64,000 bases of DNA from an uncultured Alphaproteobacteria bacterium (lineage in GTDB: Bacteria; Pseudomonadota; Alphaproteobacteria; RF32; CAG-239). This document shows positions 1 through 8,767 of this stretch, piece after piece. The position numbers and the translations under genes were made by a program. The stretch is from NCBI GenBank assembly GCA_934255405.1, contig CAKQNT010000007.1:1-64000 (forward strand), in the 5' to 3' direction. Below the pieces are notes generated by a model. That model had not been told where the DNA came from, searched no databases, and saw only the letters and a program-made list of their open reading frames with translations. Numbering within the stretch: position 1 is the first letter of the stretch; each line of letters opens with the position of its first letter.

Positions 1-11
1 CCGACTCTATC

Positions 12-49
12 CCGAGCGCCGAGCCAACGGCGAGCAAGCGAGTAACAGC
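12..49. repeat. 38-bp dispersed repeat, copy 1
   Basis: Bases 12-49 are identical to 41644-41681, starting CCGAGCGCCGAGCC and ending GCGAGTAACAGC. In the second copy the repeat is preceded by AAACAGGCACTAT, a string that in this region sits at 227-239, so parts of the family are shuffled. There is no coding potential. Function is unknown. Confidence 0.75.
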
Positions 50-112
50 TTGTGAATGCCGCTGGGCGCTGCCCAGCATCCTCGGGTTGGGTAGTGGTGA
101 AAAAGGAGCAAG

Positions 113-210
113 GTCATTGCGTGAGCGGCGATAGCCGCGAGAAGCAATCCATCTTTATCTTAAGGTAAAAATGGATTGCTTCGGTTCACTAACGTTCACC
201 TCGCAATGAC
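113..210. repeat. Palindromic dispersed repeat, full copy
   Basis: A 98-bp palindromic element. The outer arms are GTCATTGCG (113-121) and CGCAATGAC (202-210). The inner arms are GAAGCAATCCAT (141-152) and ATGGATTGCTTC (171-182), both perfect. Partial or diverged copies lie at 16935-16985, 19893-19960 and 41341-41412, always between genes. This fits a REP- or MITE-like family. The transcript would fold into a long hairpin. Confidence 0.8.
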
Positions 211-318
211 GGAGTCTGGTCGGCAAAACAGGCACTATCTCGAACAACGAACATAGTGAGTTGTGAGTAACAGCTTGCCTATCGCTGTGCGCGTTCGCAC
301 CGCCGCCCGCCGTGCGGA

Positions 319-528
319 TTAGTTCTTAAAGTGATGGGCGCCGCGGGTAGTTTTCATAATGCTGTTGGCAAAAGATTTTTTTGCGGCATAGGTCATAAAC
401 AGGGGTTCTTCCATTTTCAGCGCGCCGAGAGTTTCTTCCAGAGCTTCAAAACTTTGGTAAATTTTGCTCACCAAAGACAGGTGGTCTTCAACAATATCGT
501 ACAGCATCATTGGTTTATTTGTGGTCAT
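319..528 (-). CDS. Small conserved-looking protein, function unknown
   Basis: A 69-residue protein that I do not recognise. It is acidic in the middle, has no membrane segment and ends in a His-Lys-rich tail. The reason to accept it is a strong ribosome binding site, GGAGGAAG, just before the ATG. It lies behind a terminator-like hairpin that closes the preceding leftward gene, so it probably has its own promoter. A short helical regulatory protein is possible but nothing specific supports it. Confidence 0.55.
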   Translation of the reverse strand: MTTNKPMMLYDIVEDHLSLVSKIYQSFEALEETLGALKMEEPLFMTYAAKKSFANSIMKTTRGAHHFKN

Positions 529-540
529 GTCTTCCTCCGT

Positions 541-582
541 AAATAAAAAACATTGTCAGGAACTCTTCTGTGCTGACAATGT
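541..582 (-). terminator. Rho-independent terminator after yqgE
   Basis: Arms ACATTGTCAG (550-559) and CTGACAATGT (573-582) form a perfect 10-bp stem. Read leftward it is followed by TTTTTTATTT, so it terminates the yqgE transcript. Confidence 0.8.
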
Positions 583-655
583 TTATTATAAGTATAAATT
601 TGCGATTGAAAAGACAGGTAATTTCGGACTCATTGTCCTAAAAATTAGTACACCT

Positions 656-1225
656 TTAGGCGTGGCCGGAGAATATGGAGAGGCGCAACGGGTCGATTCC
701 CAGGCTTGTTAGCGCGGTATTCCATTTATCTTCATCTTTGGTGCGGAAGACCAGCTCCGGACTTGCCGGCGCCACCAGCCAACAGTTGTTGATAATTTCC
801 TGCTCCAATTGCTGTGGTGCCCAGTTGGCATATCCGAGGGCTATCAGATTTTCTTTGGGGCCGATTCCAAAGGCAATATCGGTCAGTATATCAACTGAGG
901 AGGAAATGGCAATTCCGCCTCCCGGTTCGATGCTGTCGCCGCGCTGATAGTCGGTTGAGTGCAGCACAAAACCGCGCACTTTGTCCAGCGGGCCGCCGCG
1001 ATAGAGGTCTATCGGCGCAATCGGGCGGGTGGGATTAATCGGCAGCTGCATTGCCAAATCGGCAAACGAAAATTCTTTTATTTTTTTATTAACGACAAAT
1101 CCGGTTGCTCCGTCTTTACTGTGGGAGCAGATATAAATGACAGATTTTTCAAATTGTTCATCGGTCATATTGGGGGTAGAAACAAGGCACTTGCCGACCA
1201 AAGAATATTTATCGTCTTTTTCCAT
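656..1225 (-). CDS. yqgE: YqgE/AlgH family protein (UPF0301)
   Basis: A 189-residue cytosolic protein of the YqgE/AlgH family, the usual length for the family. The family signature is present: an N-terminal region (residues 10-45) leading into GATGFVVN, RGGPL at 76-80, GFVLHS at 85-90 and GYANWAPQQLE at 131-141. AlgH was first linked to alginate regulation in Pseudomonas, but its biochemical role is unsettled. The gene is transcribed alone, leftward, and ends before a clear terminator. Assignment to family is secure; function is not. Confidence 0.93.
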   Translation of the reverse strand: MEKDDKYSLVGKCLVSTPNMTDEQFEKSVIYICSHSKDGATGFVVNKKIKEFSFADLAMQLPINPTRPIAPIDLYRGGPLDKVRGFVLHSTDYQRGDSIEPGGGIAISSSVDILTDIAFGIGPKENLIALGYANWAPQQLEQEIINNCWLVAPASPELVFRTKDEDKWNTALTSLGIDPLRLSIFSGHA

Positions 1226-1313
1226 TTTATTTCCGCATTAAGTAACACAACACTTGTATTCTAACATAATATATCGTAATTTAAAAACAATTTTTTTAGT
1301 TTGGCTCAGATAT

Positions 1314-3971
1314 ATGACACATTTTTTCAAATTGTTAATTTTGGCGCTTAGTCTGCTTTTTTCGGCGGAACGCTTGGCTTATGCCGCAGAAGGCGGCAAA
1401 ATCATTCTGGATTTGCAAGAAGATGTCTCGGAAGAAATATATGATTATCCTAAATTATATCAAGAGTATTTGCGAGAGCTTGAGGTCTTTGATAAAAAAT
1501 ATGCCGGAGAACAGATAAACGAGAATTTTAGTGACGATGTGGCCGAGATACATCCGGAATATACCGAATCTCAGGTAAAGATGAAAACCGCCGCACTCAG
1601 ATACGGCATTCAATTGCGGCGCTCATACAACCTGATGCGGCAGGAGCTGCAAAAATTATTGTTGGATAACGATATTCCGCTAAGCTTTGATGATGACGAA
1701 TACGAGATGGGCGGTCCTGAGGAATATCAGCCGACTGACCAGCCGCTGATAATTAAAAGATTCAAAAAGGTTGTGGCTTATTCCGATTCGGCGCGAGATC
1801 AGGCCGCTGCCGCAGAAAAAGCCGCCCGCGATGCCGGATTAGAAACACCTTACGAACGCCGGCAAGTTCTAAAAAAAGCGCTCTTGGAAGGGGACTGGAA
1901 AACCCTGATAACTCATGGCTTATTTGAGGGTAAAAATTTTGCCGATAACCGCGGTGTCGGCGAATGGGCTAAAACACCGGAGCTGCAAGCTCGTTTAGTG
2001 AGCGAGGTTAAGGAAATTGCCGGAGAAAAAGTCAGCGGCGCCTTGCAGCTCTATCCGGTTCGAGGCTGGTTTTTGCTACAGCGTGACTATGCCGGACACT
2101 CCGGATTAACAATAGATTTTGCCGATGCAAAAAATCTGCGCGACATAAAATTGAGTCTGCCGCTGCCCCGCCGCTTGTATCTGCAAAATCAAGACAGTGT
2201 GGTTGGCTATCCCGAGCAGATAACCGCGCCGTTTGTGGCCGAAGTTGAGGATTGCGGGCAGCCGTTGTTGCTTAAGGCCGATATAAAAGCGGTGTTGTGT
2301 CGCGATACACACGATTGCCGCAAGGTTGCATTGCAGCCGCAACTTGAACTGAACAGTGCAAAAACAGCAGAGCCTTCAAGGGTTGCCGTCGGCTTGAGAT
2401 ACCTCAAAAACTTTGCGCCGCAGGCAGACAACCAGAAACTGCGTTTGGAGCGGCTGGTGGTGGAAGACAGAATCCCGCAAGTGTTGCGGCTGGAGGCTGA
2501 GGCATATAAGACTCCCGCGGTGTTTACTGCCTATATTGAGGGGGAGGGAGCAGAAAAGTTTGCTCCGCCTTATGTGGTGATTGATGGCAAAAAAATTACT
2601 GCCCGATTTACCGCTCTTGATAAAGATGCCGATTTCGCCGGACAGGAGCTGAGCATTGCGGCTGGAATTGCGCCTGAGATATCAACAAGACAGGTCTTGA
2701 GGGCAGAAGAACCGATTGTTCCGGATAAAGCCGACGGACAAATAAGGCTTTTGCTTAGAGCATTTATCGGCGGTGTGTTGCTAAATCTGCTACCGTGCGG
2801 TTTTCCGATTTTGGCGTTGTGGATAATGAGTTTGGTCAAATTCGGCGCAGTCAAAGATGATGCAGTTCGCAAAGAGAGCCTAAGTTTATTGGCGGGGCTG
2901 TCAATTGCGGCATTTGTTCTAACCGGTGCCTTGGTTGCCGGCAAAATATCAGAACATCCTCTGGAATGGGGAATGCAATTTAATTCTGCCGGATTTCTGA
3001 TTCTTGTGATGTTGTCAATAGTGCTTTTTATGGCGCAAAGGTGGGGCTTGCTAAGTCTGGCGGTGCCGGTGTTCGCCCAAAAGAAAGGCAAATTCCATTT
3101 TGGACGATTGACAATTTGTTTTTGCGGCGGAGCGCTGCTGGTGGTGTTGGCAGCAGCCGCTACAGCTCCGTATTTGAGCGAGGCTCTGAATGAGGCTTTT
3201 GCCGGAAGCTGGGAGCAAATTGCCTCGGTAATGTTCTGCGGCGCAATTGGTGCCGGTTTGCCTTATGCCTTGTTTGCCATTTTGCCACAAAGCGCGTATT
3301 TTATTCCTCCTCCGGGAAAATGGCTGCGATACGGCAGTGTTTTGGTGGTGTCGGCCTTGTTTGCCGGTCTGCTGCGCTTAATATTTTTGCTGACATCATG
3401 CTGCGGAGCCGCTATTTTGGGGGCGCTTGTTTTGCTGATTGCGGTTACTTGGCTGGTGTTGTACATCCGTAGTCTGGCACTGGAAAATTTGGAAGAACGG
3501 GGCAACGATGCCCAACTATATGGAATTGTGCGCAAAATTATTGATGTCATCGCTGTGCTGGTTTTGGCGATAACGCTGATATGGTGTTGCAATAGAGCAA
3601 TGCACTTGGCTTCCGTCAAGGAGGAATCAACTTCTGTTGTGGATTATGCTCAGATAGAAACAGATTTGCGGCAAGGACATAAGGTTTTGCTCAAAGTAAG
3701 CGCAGACTGGTGTTTGAGCTGCCGCTATAATGAGATTTTTGCCTTTTCTTCTCCGCAGGTGCAAAATATTTTGACCTCAAAAGATATTGTGGTTTGGGAG
3801 CAAAATCAGCGGGTTTCTAATCCCAAAATCAACCGCCTGATGTCTGAATATAATCGTTATAGATTGCCGTTTTATATCCTTTTTGCGCCGGATTTTCCGC
3901 AGGGAATGGTTCTGCCCGAGAGCCTAAGCGGACAAAATCTGCAGTATATATTAGAAAACTTTAGCCGTTAG
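1314..3971 (+). CDS. DsbD/ScsB-like thiol:disulfide interchange protein
   Basis: An 885-residue membrane protein predicted to carry electrons from cytoplasmic thioredoxin to periplasmic partners. I chose the ATG at 1314 because it opens a signal peptide (MTHFFKLLILALSLLFSA); the open frame extends upstream to a TTG at 1254. Residues 25-470 are periplasmic; the latter part resembles the ScsB/DsbD N-terminal domains and the first 180 residues match nothing I know. From about 479 a DsbD-type membrane core starts with LLNLLPCGFPILALW, the motif carrying the first membrane cysteine, and FLLTSCCGAAILG follows further on. The C-terminus is thioredoxin-like with CLSC near residue 800. Its 3' end overlaps rnhA on the other strand by 11 bp. 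Confidence 0.85.
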   Translation: MTHFFKLLILALSLLFSAERLAYAAEGGKIILDLQEDVSEEIYDYPKLYQEYLRELEVFDKKYAGEQINENFSDDVAEIHPEYTESQVKMKTAALRYGIQLRRSYNLMRQELQKLLLDNDIPLSFDDDEYEMGGPEEYQPTDQPLIIKRFKKVVAYSDSARDQAAAAEKAARDAGLETPYERRQVLKKALLEGDWKTLITHGLFEGKNFADNRGVGEWAKTPELQARLVSEVKEIAGEKVSGALQLYPVRGWFLLQRDYAGHSGLTIDFADAKNLRDIKLSLPLPRRLYLQNQDSVVGYPEQITAPFVAEVEDCGQPLLLKADIKAVLCRDTHDCRKVALQPQLELNSAKTAEPSRVAVGLRYLKNFAPQADNQKLRLERLVVEDRIPQVLRLEAEAYKTPAVFTAYIEGEGAEKFAPPYVVIDGKKITARFTALDKDADFAGQELSIAAGIAPEISTRQVLRAEEPIVPDKADGQIRLLLRAFIGGVLLNLLPCGFPILALWIMSLVKFGAVKDDAVRKESLSLLAGLSIAAFVLTGALVAGKISEHPLEWGMQFNSAGFLILVMLSIVLFMAQRWGLLSLAVPVFAQKKGKFHFGRLTICFCGGALLVVLAAAATAPYLSEALNEAFAGSWEQIASVMFCGAIGAGLPYALFAILPQSAYFIPPPGKWLRYGSVLVVSALFAGLLRLIFLLTSCCGAAILGALVLLIAVTWLVLYIRSLALENLEERGNDAQLYGIVRKIIDVIAVLVLAITLIWCCNRAMHLASVKEESTSVVDYAQIETDLRQGHKVLLKVSADWCLSCRYNEIFAFSSPQVQNILTSKDIVVWEQNQRVSNPKINRLMSEYNRYRLPFYILFAPDFPQGMVLPESLSGQNLQYILENFSR

Positions 3972-4413
3972 CTTGGGGCAGGTGGGCTTTGGCCTGTTCG
4001 CGAGCCAATTGATCAACCCGTTCATTTTCTGGGTGGCCGTTATGCCCTTTTACCCATACCCATTTTATGGCATGCAAAGGTAGCAGAGCATCAAGCTCCT
4101 GCCAAAGATCTATGTTTTTGACTGCAGATTTTTTGTTGGTGGTTTTCCAGCCGTTTCTCTTCCAGTTCGGCAGCCACTGGTTAACCCCGTCCATAACATA
4201 GCGGCTGTCGGTATACAGAGTGATGCTGCATTCTTTTTTGAGTGCTTTGAGCGCCGAGATTACGGCTTGCAGCTCCATACGATTGTTGGTGGTGGCGGCA
4301 TCTCCTCCCGAGAGTTCTTTTTCAACCTTGCCGCTACGCAGAATCACACCCCAACCGCCGGCTCCCGGATTACCGGAGCAGGCTCCGTCGGTATAAATTT
4401 CCACTTCTGGCAT
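3961..4413 (-). CDS. rnhA: Ribonuclease HI
   Basis: A 150-residue RNase H type 1, which cuts the RNA strand of RNA-DNA hybrids (R-loops, primers). All four acidic active-site residues are visible: Asp in YTDGACSGNPGAGGWG, Glu in NNRMELQAV, Asp in YTDSRYVMDG and Asp in NERVDQLAREQ; the flexible-loop His lies in KGHNGHPEN. The start at 4413 is favoured over one 15 bp upstream because the ATG overlaps the TGA of the preceding gene (TGATG) and has GGAGAG before it. It is co-transcribed with the AlbA_2 gene. Confidence 0.96.
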   Translation of the reverse strand: MPEVEIYTDGACSGNPGAGGWGVILRSGKVEKELSGGDAATTNNRMELQAVISALKALKKECSITLYTDSRYVMDGVNQWLPNWKRNGWKTTNKKSAVKNIDLWQELDALLPLHAIKWVWVKGHNGHPENERVDQLAREQAKAHLPQANG

Positions 4414-5486
4414 CAGAGCTCTCCGCACACATATTCATTAAAAAATTCGTTCAAAAGCATGGTAGGGCTTTCTTCGCCGCGGATTACTCTTGCCACGTAT
4501 GAGCGCAGTTTGTTTTTGGGGATATAGATTCTGAAGTCATGCGGAGCGGCTTTGTCTGCGCCGATAACGCCTTCCAGCTTAAAATCCTCATCAATATAAG
4601 GAGATAATATAATCTCAACATTGCAAAAACGAATAATTCCTCGCGGCGGCAGTCGCAATTCCGGACGAGTGATGATGTTTAGTTGTCCGTCAACCCCTGG
4701 TATTGAATCCATCTGATTATAGTTGGCAAAACGCACTTTGTTATACTCGCCGCCGCTTTCAATCGTGCGACAAGACAAATATAGTTCGCGGGCAATCACA
4801 TTGCTGCTGTTGGAAGCCTGCAGGGCAAAAGATATTTTGACATATTGCTCCGGCGGATTGTCTATGCTGTTAGGGTACAGCATATCTTCATCAATATTTT
4901 CCAGCGCCTCAATCTTGTGGTCGCCCATTATCAGCTCTACATTCGGCTGCGGAGCTTTTCCAAACATACCGGCAATTACTGCGTATGGCGCCGGCACATT
5001 GTTGGAACCTGAACGAATATAAATGCTGTTGGAACCGGTTGTCATCAGCGGTGCAATATCGCACTTGGGGATATAAGTTGCGACAAAACCGTCGCCATTT
5101 GCGTCAACGCTTACAATATGATTGCGCACTTTATTGTGACTGGGAATAGTGCAGCCTGAAATTGCGTTTTCCAACCAGCTCAAAAAGCGGTGCACGTTTT
5201 TAACTTTGACTTTGGCTTTTGCCACATCTCCGACTTCCAAATCACGAGAGCACTCAACTCCCCACAGCACCACGCCTCCCTCAGAATTTCCAAATCCGGA
5301 AATCGCCTTAGCCAGATTTTTGCGGTCGTCACGGTGCAGAGTAGTAAAGTTTTTGCCGTCTGATACTGCTTGCTTAAAGTCCAAAAACAGCTCCTCGGTT
5401 TGGCGGTTGATAATAAATTCATCAATCGCATCTTCACCGAAATATATCAGCTTCTGAAAAATATCTTCTGCGCGCGACATGGTCAA
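4413..5486 (-). CDS. AlbA_2/Schlafen-type putative nucleic-acid-binding protein
   Basis: A 357-residue protein whose first about 170 residues match the AlbA_2 (Schlafen) domain: LFLDFKQ, then KNLAKAISGFGNSEGGVVLWGVE, then IYIRSGSNNVPAP. The rest (residues 190-357) is a beta-rich region I do not recognise. AlbA_2 proteins are commonly annotated as putative DNA-binding or ATP-binding regulators and some take part in phage defence, but here the gene sits between two housekeeping genes and is coupled to rnhA by a TGATG overlap. The cellular role is unknown. Confidence 0.7.
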   Translation of the reverse strand: MTMSRAEDIFQKLIYFGEDAIDEFIINRQTEELFLDFKQAVSDGKNFTTLHRDDRKNLAKAISGFGNSEGGVVLWGVECSRDLEVGDVAKAKVKVKNVHRFLSWLENAISGCTIPSHNKVRNHIVSVDANGDGFVATYIPKCDIAPLMTTGSNSIYIRSGSNNVPAPYAVIAGMFGKAPQPNVELIMGDHKIEALENIDEDMLYPNSIDNPPEQYVKISFALQASNSSNVIARELYLSCRTIESGGEYNKVRFANYNQMDSIPGVDGQLNIITRPELRLPPRGIIRFCNVEIILSPYIDEDFKLEGVIGADKAAPHDFRIYIPKNKLRSYVARVIRGEESPTMLLNEFFNEYVCGEL

Positions 5487-5500
5487 ACTCTCCTAAAGTT

Positions 5501-6769
5501 TTAGCAAGAACCTTTTAACAGTTTTTGCAGTTCTTCATAGTCGGTGTGGTTGTCAATTGCTCCCAACAAGGTATAGGTTGGGTTGGACGAGAATATTTGC
5601 TGCGCCAGCCGCAAAATATCTTCTCTTGAAACGTTCTCTATTCTTTCAACCATTTCTTCCACCGGAATAATTCTATTATAAATCAGCATTTGCCGAGCCA
5701 GCATTTCTGCGGTTGCTGATGGATTTTCCAACGCCATCAGCATACTGGCTTTGAGCTGGGTTTTTGCTCGCTGCAATTCTTTTTCGGTTACCAAATCATT
5801 GCAAAGCTTGCCTATTTCCGTAGTCAAGACCGGCACCAGTTTCTTTACATCTTTGGCATCTGTGCCGGCATAGATAGCAAACATTCCGTTGCCGGTATGA
5901 GAGGCGGTGAAACTGTATACCGTATATGCCAAACCGCGTTTCTCGCGCACTTCCTGAAATAGGCGCGAGGTCATTCCGCCGCCAAACAGGCTGGACATAA
6001 TCACGCCGGAATAATAATCTTCAGTCCGATATGGCAATCCCTTAAAGCCCAGTATTACATGAGCTTGTTCAATTTTTCGCGATTCGCTGAAGTATCCGCC
6101 GGCATATTCTTGTTTGTCCGGTGTAAATGCCGTATGCGGTTGCACATCGCCCAAGCGGCTCTCAACCATCTTTACAAAGTCCTGATGGTTAAGGTTTCCC
6201 ACTGCGCATACCACCATATTTTCTGCCGCATAATTGGTTTTCAGATAATTCTGCAATTGTTCTTTGCCAAAGGAGCGGACATTAGATTGCGGTCCCAAAA
6301 TCGAGCGCCCGATGGCCTGATTAGGAAACGCCGTTTCCTGAAAATAATCAAAAATAATGTCATCGGGGCTGTCAATTGTTTGTTTGATTTCCTGAATCAC
6401 AACCTCTCGCTCACGCTTAATTTCTTCTTCCGGAAACGTGGAGTTGCACAAAGTATCCGCCAGCACATCAAGCGCCAGTTCCAAATCTCCCTTAAGCATT
6501 TTGGCATAGTAGGCGGTAAATTCGCGCGCCGTATAGGCGTTTGATTGTCCTCCGGCATCTTCAATTTCTTCAGAAATTTGCAGAGCAGTGCGTTTTTTGG
6601 TGCCCTTAAAAGACATATGCTCCAAAAAATGAGATATACCATTGGTTTCCGGAGTTTCATACGCTGAGCCGGTGTTGACCCAAATTCCTACCGAAACGCT
6701 CTCCAACTGAGAAAAATTGGAAGTAATAATGCGTAGTCCGTTTTTTAAAGTTGTTATTTGTGACTGCAT
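5501..6769 (-). CDS. M16 family zinc peptidase (processing-peptidase-like)
   Basis: A 422-residue metallopeptidase of the M16B group, related to the beta subunit of mitochondrial processing peptidase and Rickettsia RPP. The inverted zinc motif HFLEH lies at residues 47-51 with the distal Glu about 75 residues on, in the FPEEEIKRER segment. The C-terminal half carries the inactive-domain repeat with the Arg/Tyr motif (SRLFQEVREKRGLAYTVYS). I start at the ATG at 6769, preceded by AAGGGG, rather than at the frame opening at 6835 whose extra residues are unrelated. Substrates in bacteria are not known. Confidence 0.9.
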   Translation of the reverse strand: MQSQITTLKNGLRIITSNFSQLESVSVGIWVNTGSAYETPETNGISHFLEHMSFKGTKKRTALQISEEIEDAGGQSNAYTAREFTAYYAKMLKGDLELALDVLADTLCNSTFPEEEIKREREVVIQEIKQTIDSPDDIIFDYFQETAFPNQAIGRSILGPQSNVRSFGKEQLQNYLKTNYAAENMVVCAVGNLNHQDFVKMVESRLGDVQPHTAFTPDKQEYAGGYFSESRKIEQAHVILGFKGLPYRTEDYYSGVIMSSLFGGGMTSRLFQEVREKRGLAYTVYSFTASHTGNGMFAIYAGTDAKDVKKLVPVLTTEIGKLCNDLVTEKELQRAKTQLKASMLMALENPSATAEMLARQMLIYNRIIPVEEMVERIENVSREDILRLAQQIFSSNPTYTLLGAIDNHTDYEELQKLLKGSC

Positions 6770-6866
6770 TTTGGTTGCTTTCCCCTTATTAAAAAGTATA
6801 TATAATCTTATAAAGCGATATATTCGGTTTGACAACAGCTATTTTGTTTAAGAAAGGATAAGTTTT

Positions 6867-7553
6867 ATGCAGGAACAGGCTCCCAAATTTGCAGTTATTT
6901 TGTCTGGTTGCGGCGTTTTTGACGGCTCAGAGATTCACGAGGCGGTGTGCACCATGCTGGCCATTGAGCAGGCCGGCTGTGTCTATCAGTGTTTTGCTCC
7001 CGATACATGGCAAGCCAGAACCATAGATCACTATACAGGTCATGCAGTTGCTATTGCCGGAGACGAGGATAATCGCAATGTTTTGGCGGAATCTGCCCGC
7101 ATTGCCCGCGGAAACATCAAAAACCTCAAGGAGTTTAGTGCCAGAGACTATGATGCGATAGTTTTCCCCGGAGGCTTTGGTGCCGCGCTCAACTTGAGCG
7201 ATTTTGCGATAAAAGCCTCGGAATGTGAGGTGAATGTCGAGGTTCGCCGCGCTATTGAAGAAAGCTATGCCCAAGGTTTGGTGATTGGCGCCATGTGCAT
7301 AGCTCCGGTAGTCATCGCCAGTGTTTTGGGCAAGGAAAAGATTCATCTGACTGTCGGCAATGACCAAAAAGTTGCCGCCGGCTTGAGCAAAATGGGCGCA
7401 ATTGCCGAGGAAAGAGCCGCCACTGAAACCTGTGTTGACGAGGAGCATAAGATTGTCACCACGCCTTGCTATATGTTGGCAAAATCTCTGCCCGAGATAT
7501 ACGATGCCACCCGCAATCTGATTGACGAGATGCTGGAACTGATGGATTATTAA
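6867..7553 (+). CDS. elbB: ElbB-like class I glutamine-amidotransferase-fold protein
   Basis: A 228-residue DJ-1/PfpI-superfamily protein of the ElbB type (isoprenoid biosynthesis protein with amidotransferase-like domain). The diagnostic opening VILSGCGVFDGSEIHEAV, the VFPGGFGAALNLSDFA loop and the nucleophile elbow GAMCIAP with Cys144 are all present. ElbB has been linked to isoprenoid metabolism and reported to have glyoxalase activity; neither can be read from sequence. AGAAAGGATAAG precedes the ATG. It converges on the SPFH gene with a shared terminator. Confidence 0.9.
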   Translation: MQEQAPKFAVILSGCGVFDGSEIHEAVCTMLAIEQAGCVYQCFAPDTWQARTIDHYTGHAVAIAGDEDNRNVLAESARIARGNIKNLKEFSARDYDAIVFPGGFGAALNLSDFAIKASECEVNVEVRRAIEESYAQGLVIGAMCIAPVVIASVLGKEKIHLTVGNDQKVAAGLSKMGAIAEERAATETCVDEEHKIVTTPCYMLAKSLPEIYDATRNLIDEMLELMDY

Positions 7554-7568
7554 GCCCTTTTATAGCCC

Positions 7569-7618
7569 AAAAAACAACCCCCTAATCCGAATCACTTCGG
7601 AAAAGGGGGCTGTTTTTA
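7569..7618. terminator. Bidirectional terminator between elbB and SPFH gene
   Basis: AAAAAACA-CCCCC-type arm at 7569-7582 pairs with GGGGGCTGTTTTT at 7605-7617, with a secondary hairpin CCGAATCACTTCGG in the loop. A-tract before and T-tract after serve both converging genes. Confidence 0.85.
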
Positions 7619-8434
7619 CTTCGTTCCCAAATTGATCATTGGGACGCTGTTTCCCAGCATGTACTGCGGGAGTTTTCCGTCCCATTTCTGCACGGCCTCA
7701 TACTCGGTTAAACCCTTGTTCTTAGACAGTGCCTGAGATTTTATCTCCATCGCCTCTGCCTCTGCCTTAGCGGTGATGATTTTCTGCTCTGCTTCTTCCT
7801 TAATGCGTTTGGTGTTGTTCACTGCCTCTTGAGCTTTTTGCTCGGCAATGACTTTATCCTCAATCGCTCCCTCGAATTTATCAGAATAATCTATATTGAT
7901 AAACTGGAAGGTGATATTTTGGAAGAAACGGGCATCCAATTTCTCCTGCAGACCGGCAACAACAGAAACACGGGCGTTGTCGCGATTGCTGACCAAATCC
8001 TGCGCCTGCCACTTGCCGACAACATCCTTCAAGACATCATTCAGCACCGGAATAATTTTCTTAGCCTCATAATCCTGTCCGACAGTTTCGTACAAGATAT
8101 GCACGTTCTGTGGATTCAGATCATAGGTGAAAGTGTATTCCAGCTCCGCCGTCTGCACGTCAGAGGTATAAGTGGCGGTCTTCTCCGTCATCTTCTGAGT
8201 GCGGACATCAAGTTCGCGCATAGAAGACACAAAAGGCCACTTGACGCCAACACCGTTGACGTATGACTTCGGAGAAACTTTGCCGAGAGTAACCAACACG
8301 CCTCGGTGTCCGGGGGCAATTGAGTAAAACGATGCAAAAATTGTTATCAGCAGTAAAACTGCTGTCACACCTGCACCTACCCATTTCACAATTCTGCCCG
8401 TTGAAATTTCGCGCTCATCATCATAGTGTGCCAT
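7616..8434 (-). CDS. SPFH/Band 7 (prohibitin-like) membrane protein
   Basis: A 272-residue prohibitin homologue. One N-terminal membrane segment (residues 16-38) is followed by the Band 7 domain (about 40-200) with the hallmark APGHRGVLVTLGKV, then a charged coiled coil rich in Ala, Glu and Lys (200-245). Prohibitins form ring assemblies in the membrane and often protect or control FtsH-type proteases. The C-terminal residues read LPQYMLGNSVPMINLGTK, similar to mitochondrial and Rickettsiales prohibitins. A structured noncoding segment lies directly upstream. Confidence 0.9.
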   Translation of the reverse strand: MAHYDDEREISTGRIVKWVGAGVTAVLLLITIFASFYSIAPGHRGVLVTLGKVSPKSYVNGVGVKWPFVSSMRELDVRTQKMTEKTATYTSDVQTAELEYTFTYDLNPQNVHILYETVGQDYEAKKIIPVLNDVLKDVVGKWQAQDLVSNRDNARVSVVAGLQEKLDARFFQNITFQFINIDYSDKFEGAIEDKVIAEQKAQEAVNNTKRIKEEAEQKIITAKAEAEAMEIKSQALSKNKGLTEYEAVQKWDGKLPQYMLGNSVPMINLGTK

Positions 8435-8479
8435 ATTAAAATTTTTTTAGGAATTACTACGTTTTTAGCAAAAAGTTTG

Positions 8480-8645
8480 AACTTTCTGCAGTCCTATTTT
8501 ATGAAACGAATTTTTTGATTCTAAACTGATCCCTGAAGTGCTAAACTTCATACCTTAAAAAGGCGGGCGGTCTCGCGATAGACTCTTTATCAAAAAAACT
8601 GATATCCGAGGATATTTTCAATAAAACATAGGACAACAAGCAACA
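8480..8645 (-). ncRNA. ssrS: Structured RNA candidate, 6S RNA-like
   Basis: This lies in a 333-bp gene-free stretch between the SPFH gene and hpnE. GTCCTATTTTATGAAA (8491-8506) pairs with 8616-8634 across about 110 nt. Inside it TTTTTTGAT (8511-8519) pairs with ATCAAAAAA (8589-8597). Read leftward the apex carries GCCCGCCTTTTTAAGG, GAAGTTTAGCACTTC and AGGGATCAG, with an ATATCC-TC-GGATAT hairpin in the bubble between the two stems. A long interrupted closing helix with a large internal bubble and this length suit 6S RNA, the RNA polymerase regulator. The strand and identity are inferences from folding by eye; another sRNA or a leader of the SPFH mRNA is possible. Confidence 0.45.
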
Positions 8646-8767
8646 AAGCAAGCTTTGCCATTCATTCTTCTTGCACACATAATAATTCATTAAACATATT
8701 AAATCACTCGCCACATTAGCATATTTTTAGCGGTGGTGCAAGCACAAAATTAGACAAAAGAGAGGCG

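Larger units (their letters stand above)
1..318. other. Gene-free repeat-rich left edge
   Basis: No open reading frame here looks coding. The stretch holds a 38-bp repeat (12-49) shared with 41644-41681, a small hairpin GCTGGGC-GCT-GCCCAGC at 61-77, and a long palindromic repeat at 113-210. Short fragments (AGTAACAGCTTG, and CCGCCCGCCGT near 300-315) recur downstream of hisS around 41690-41730. It resembles the decayed intergenic repeat patches seen elsewhere in this genome. Confidence 0.7.
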
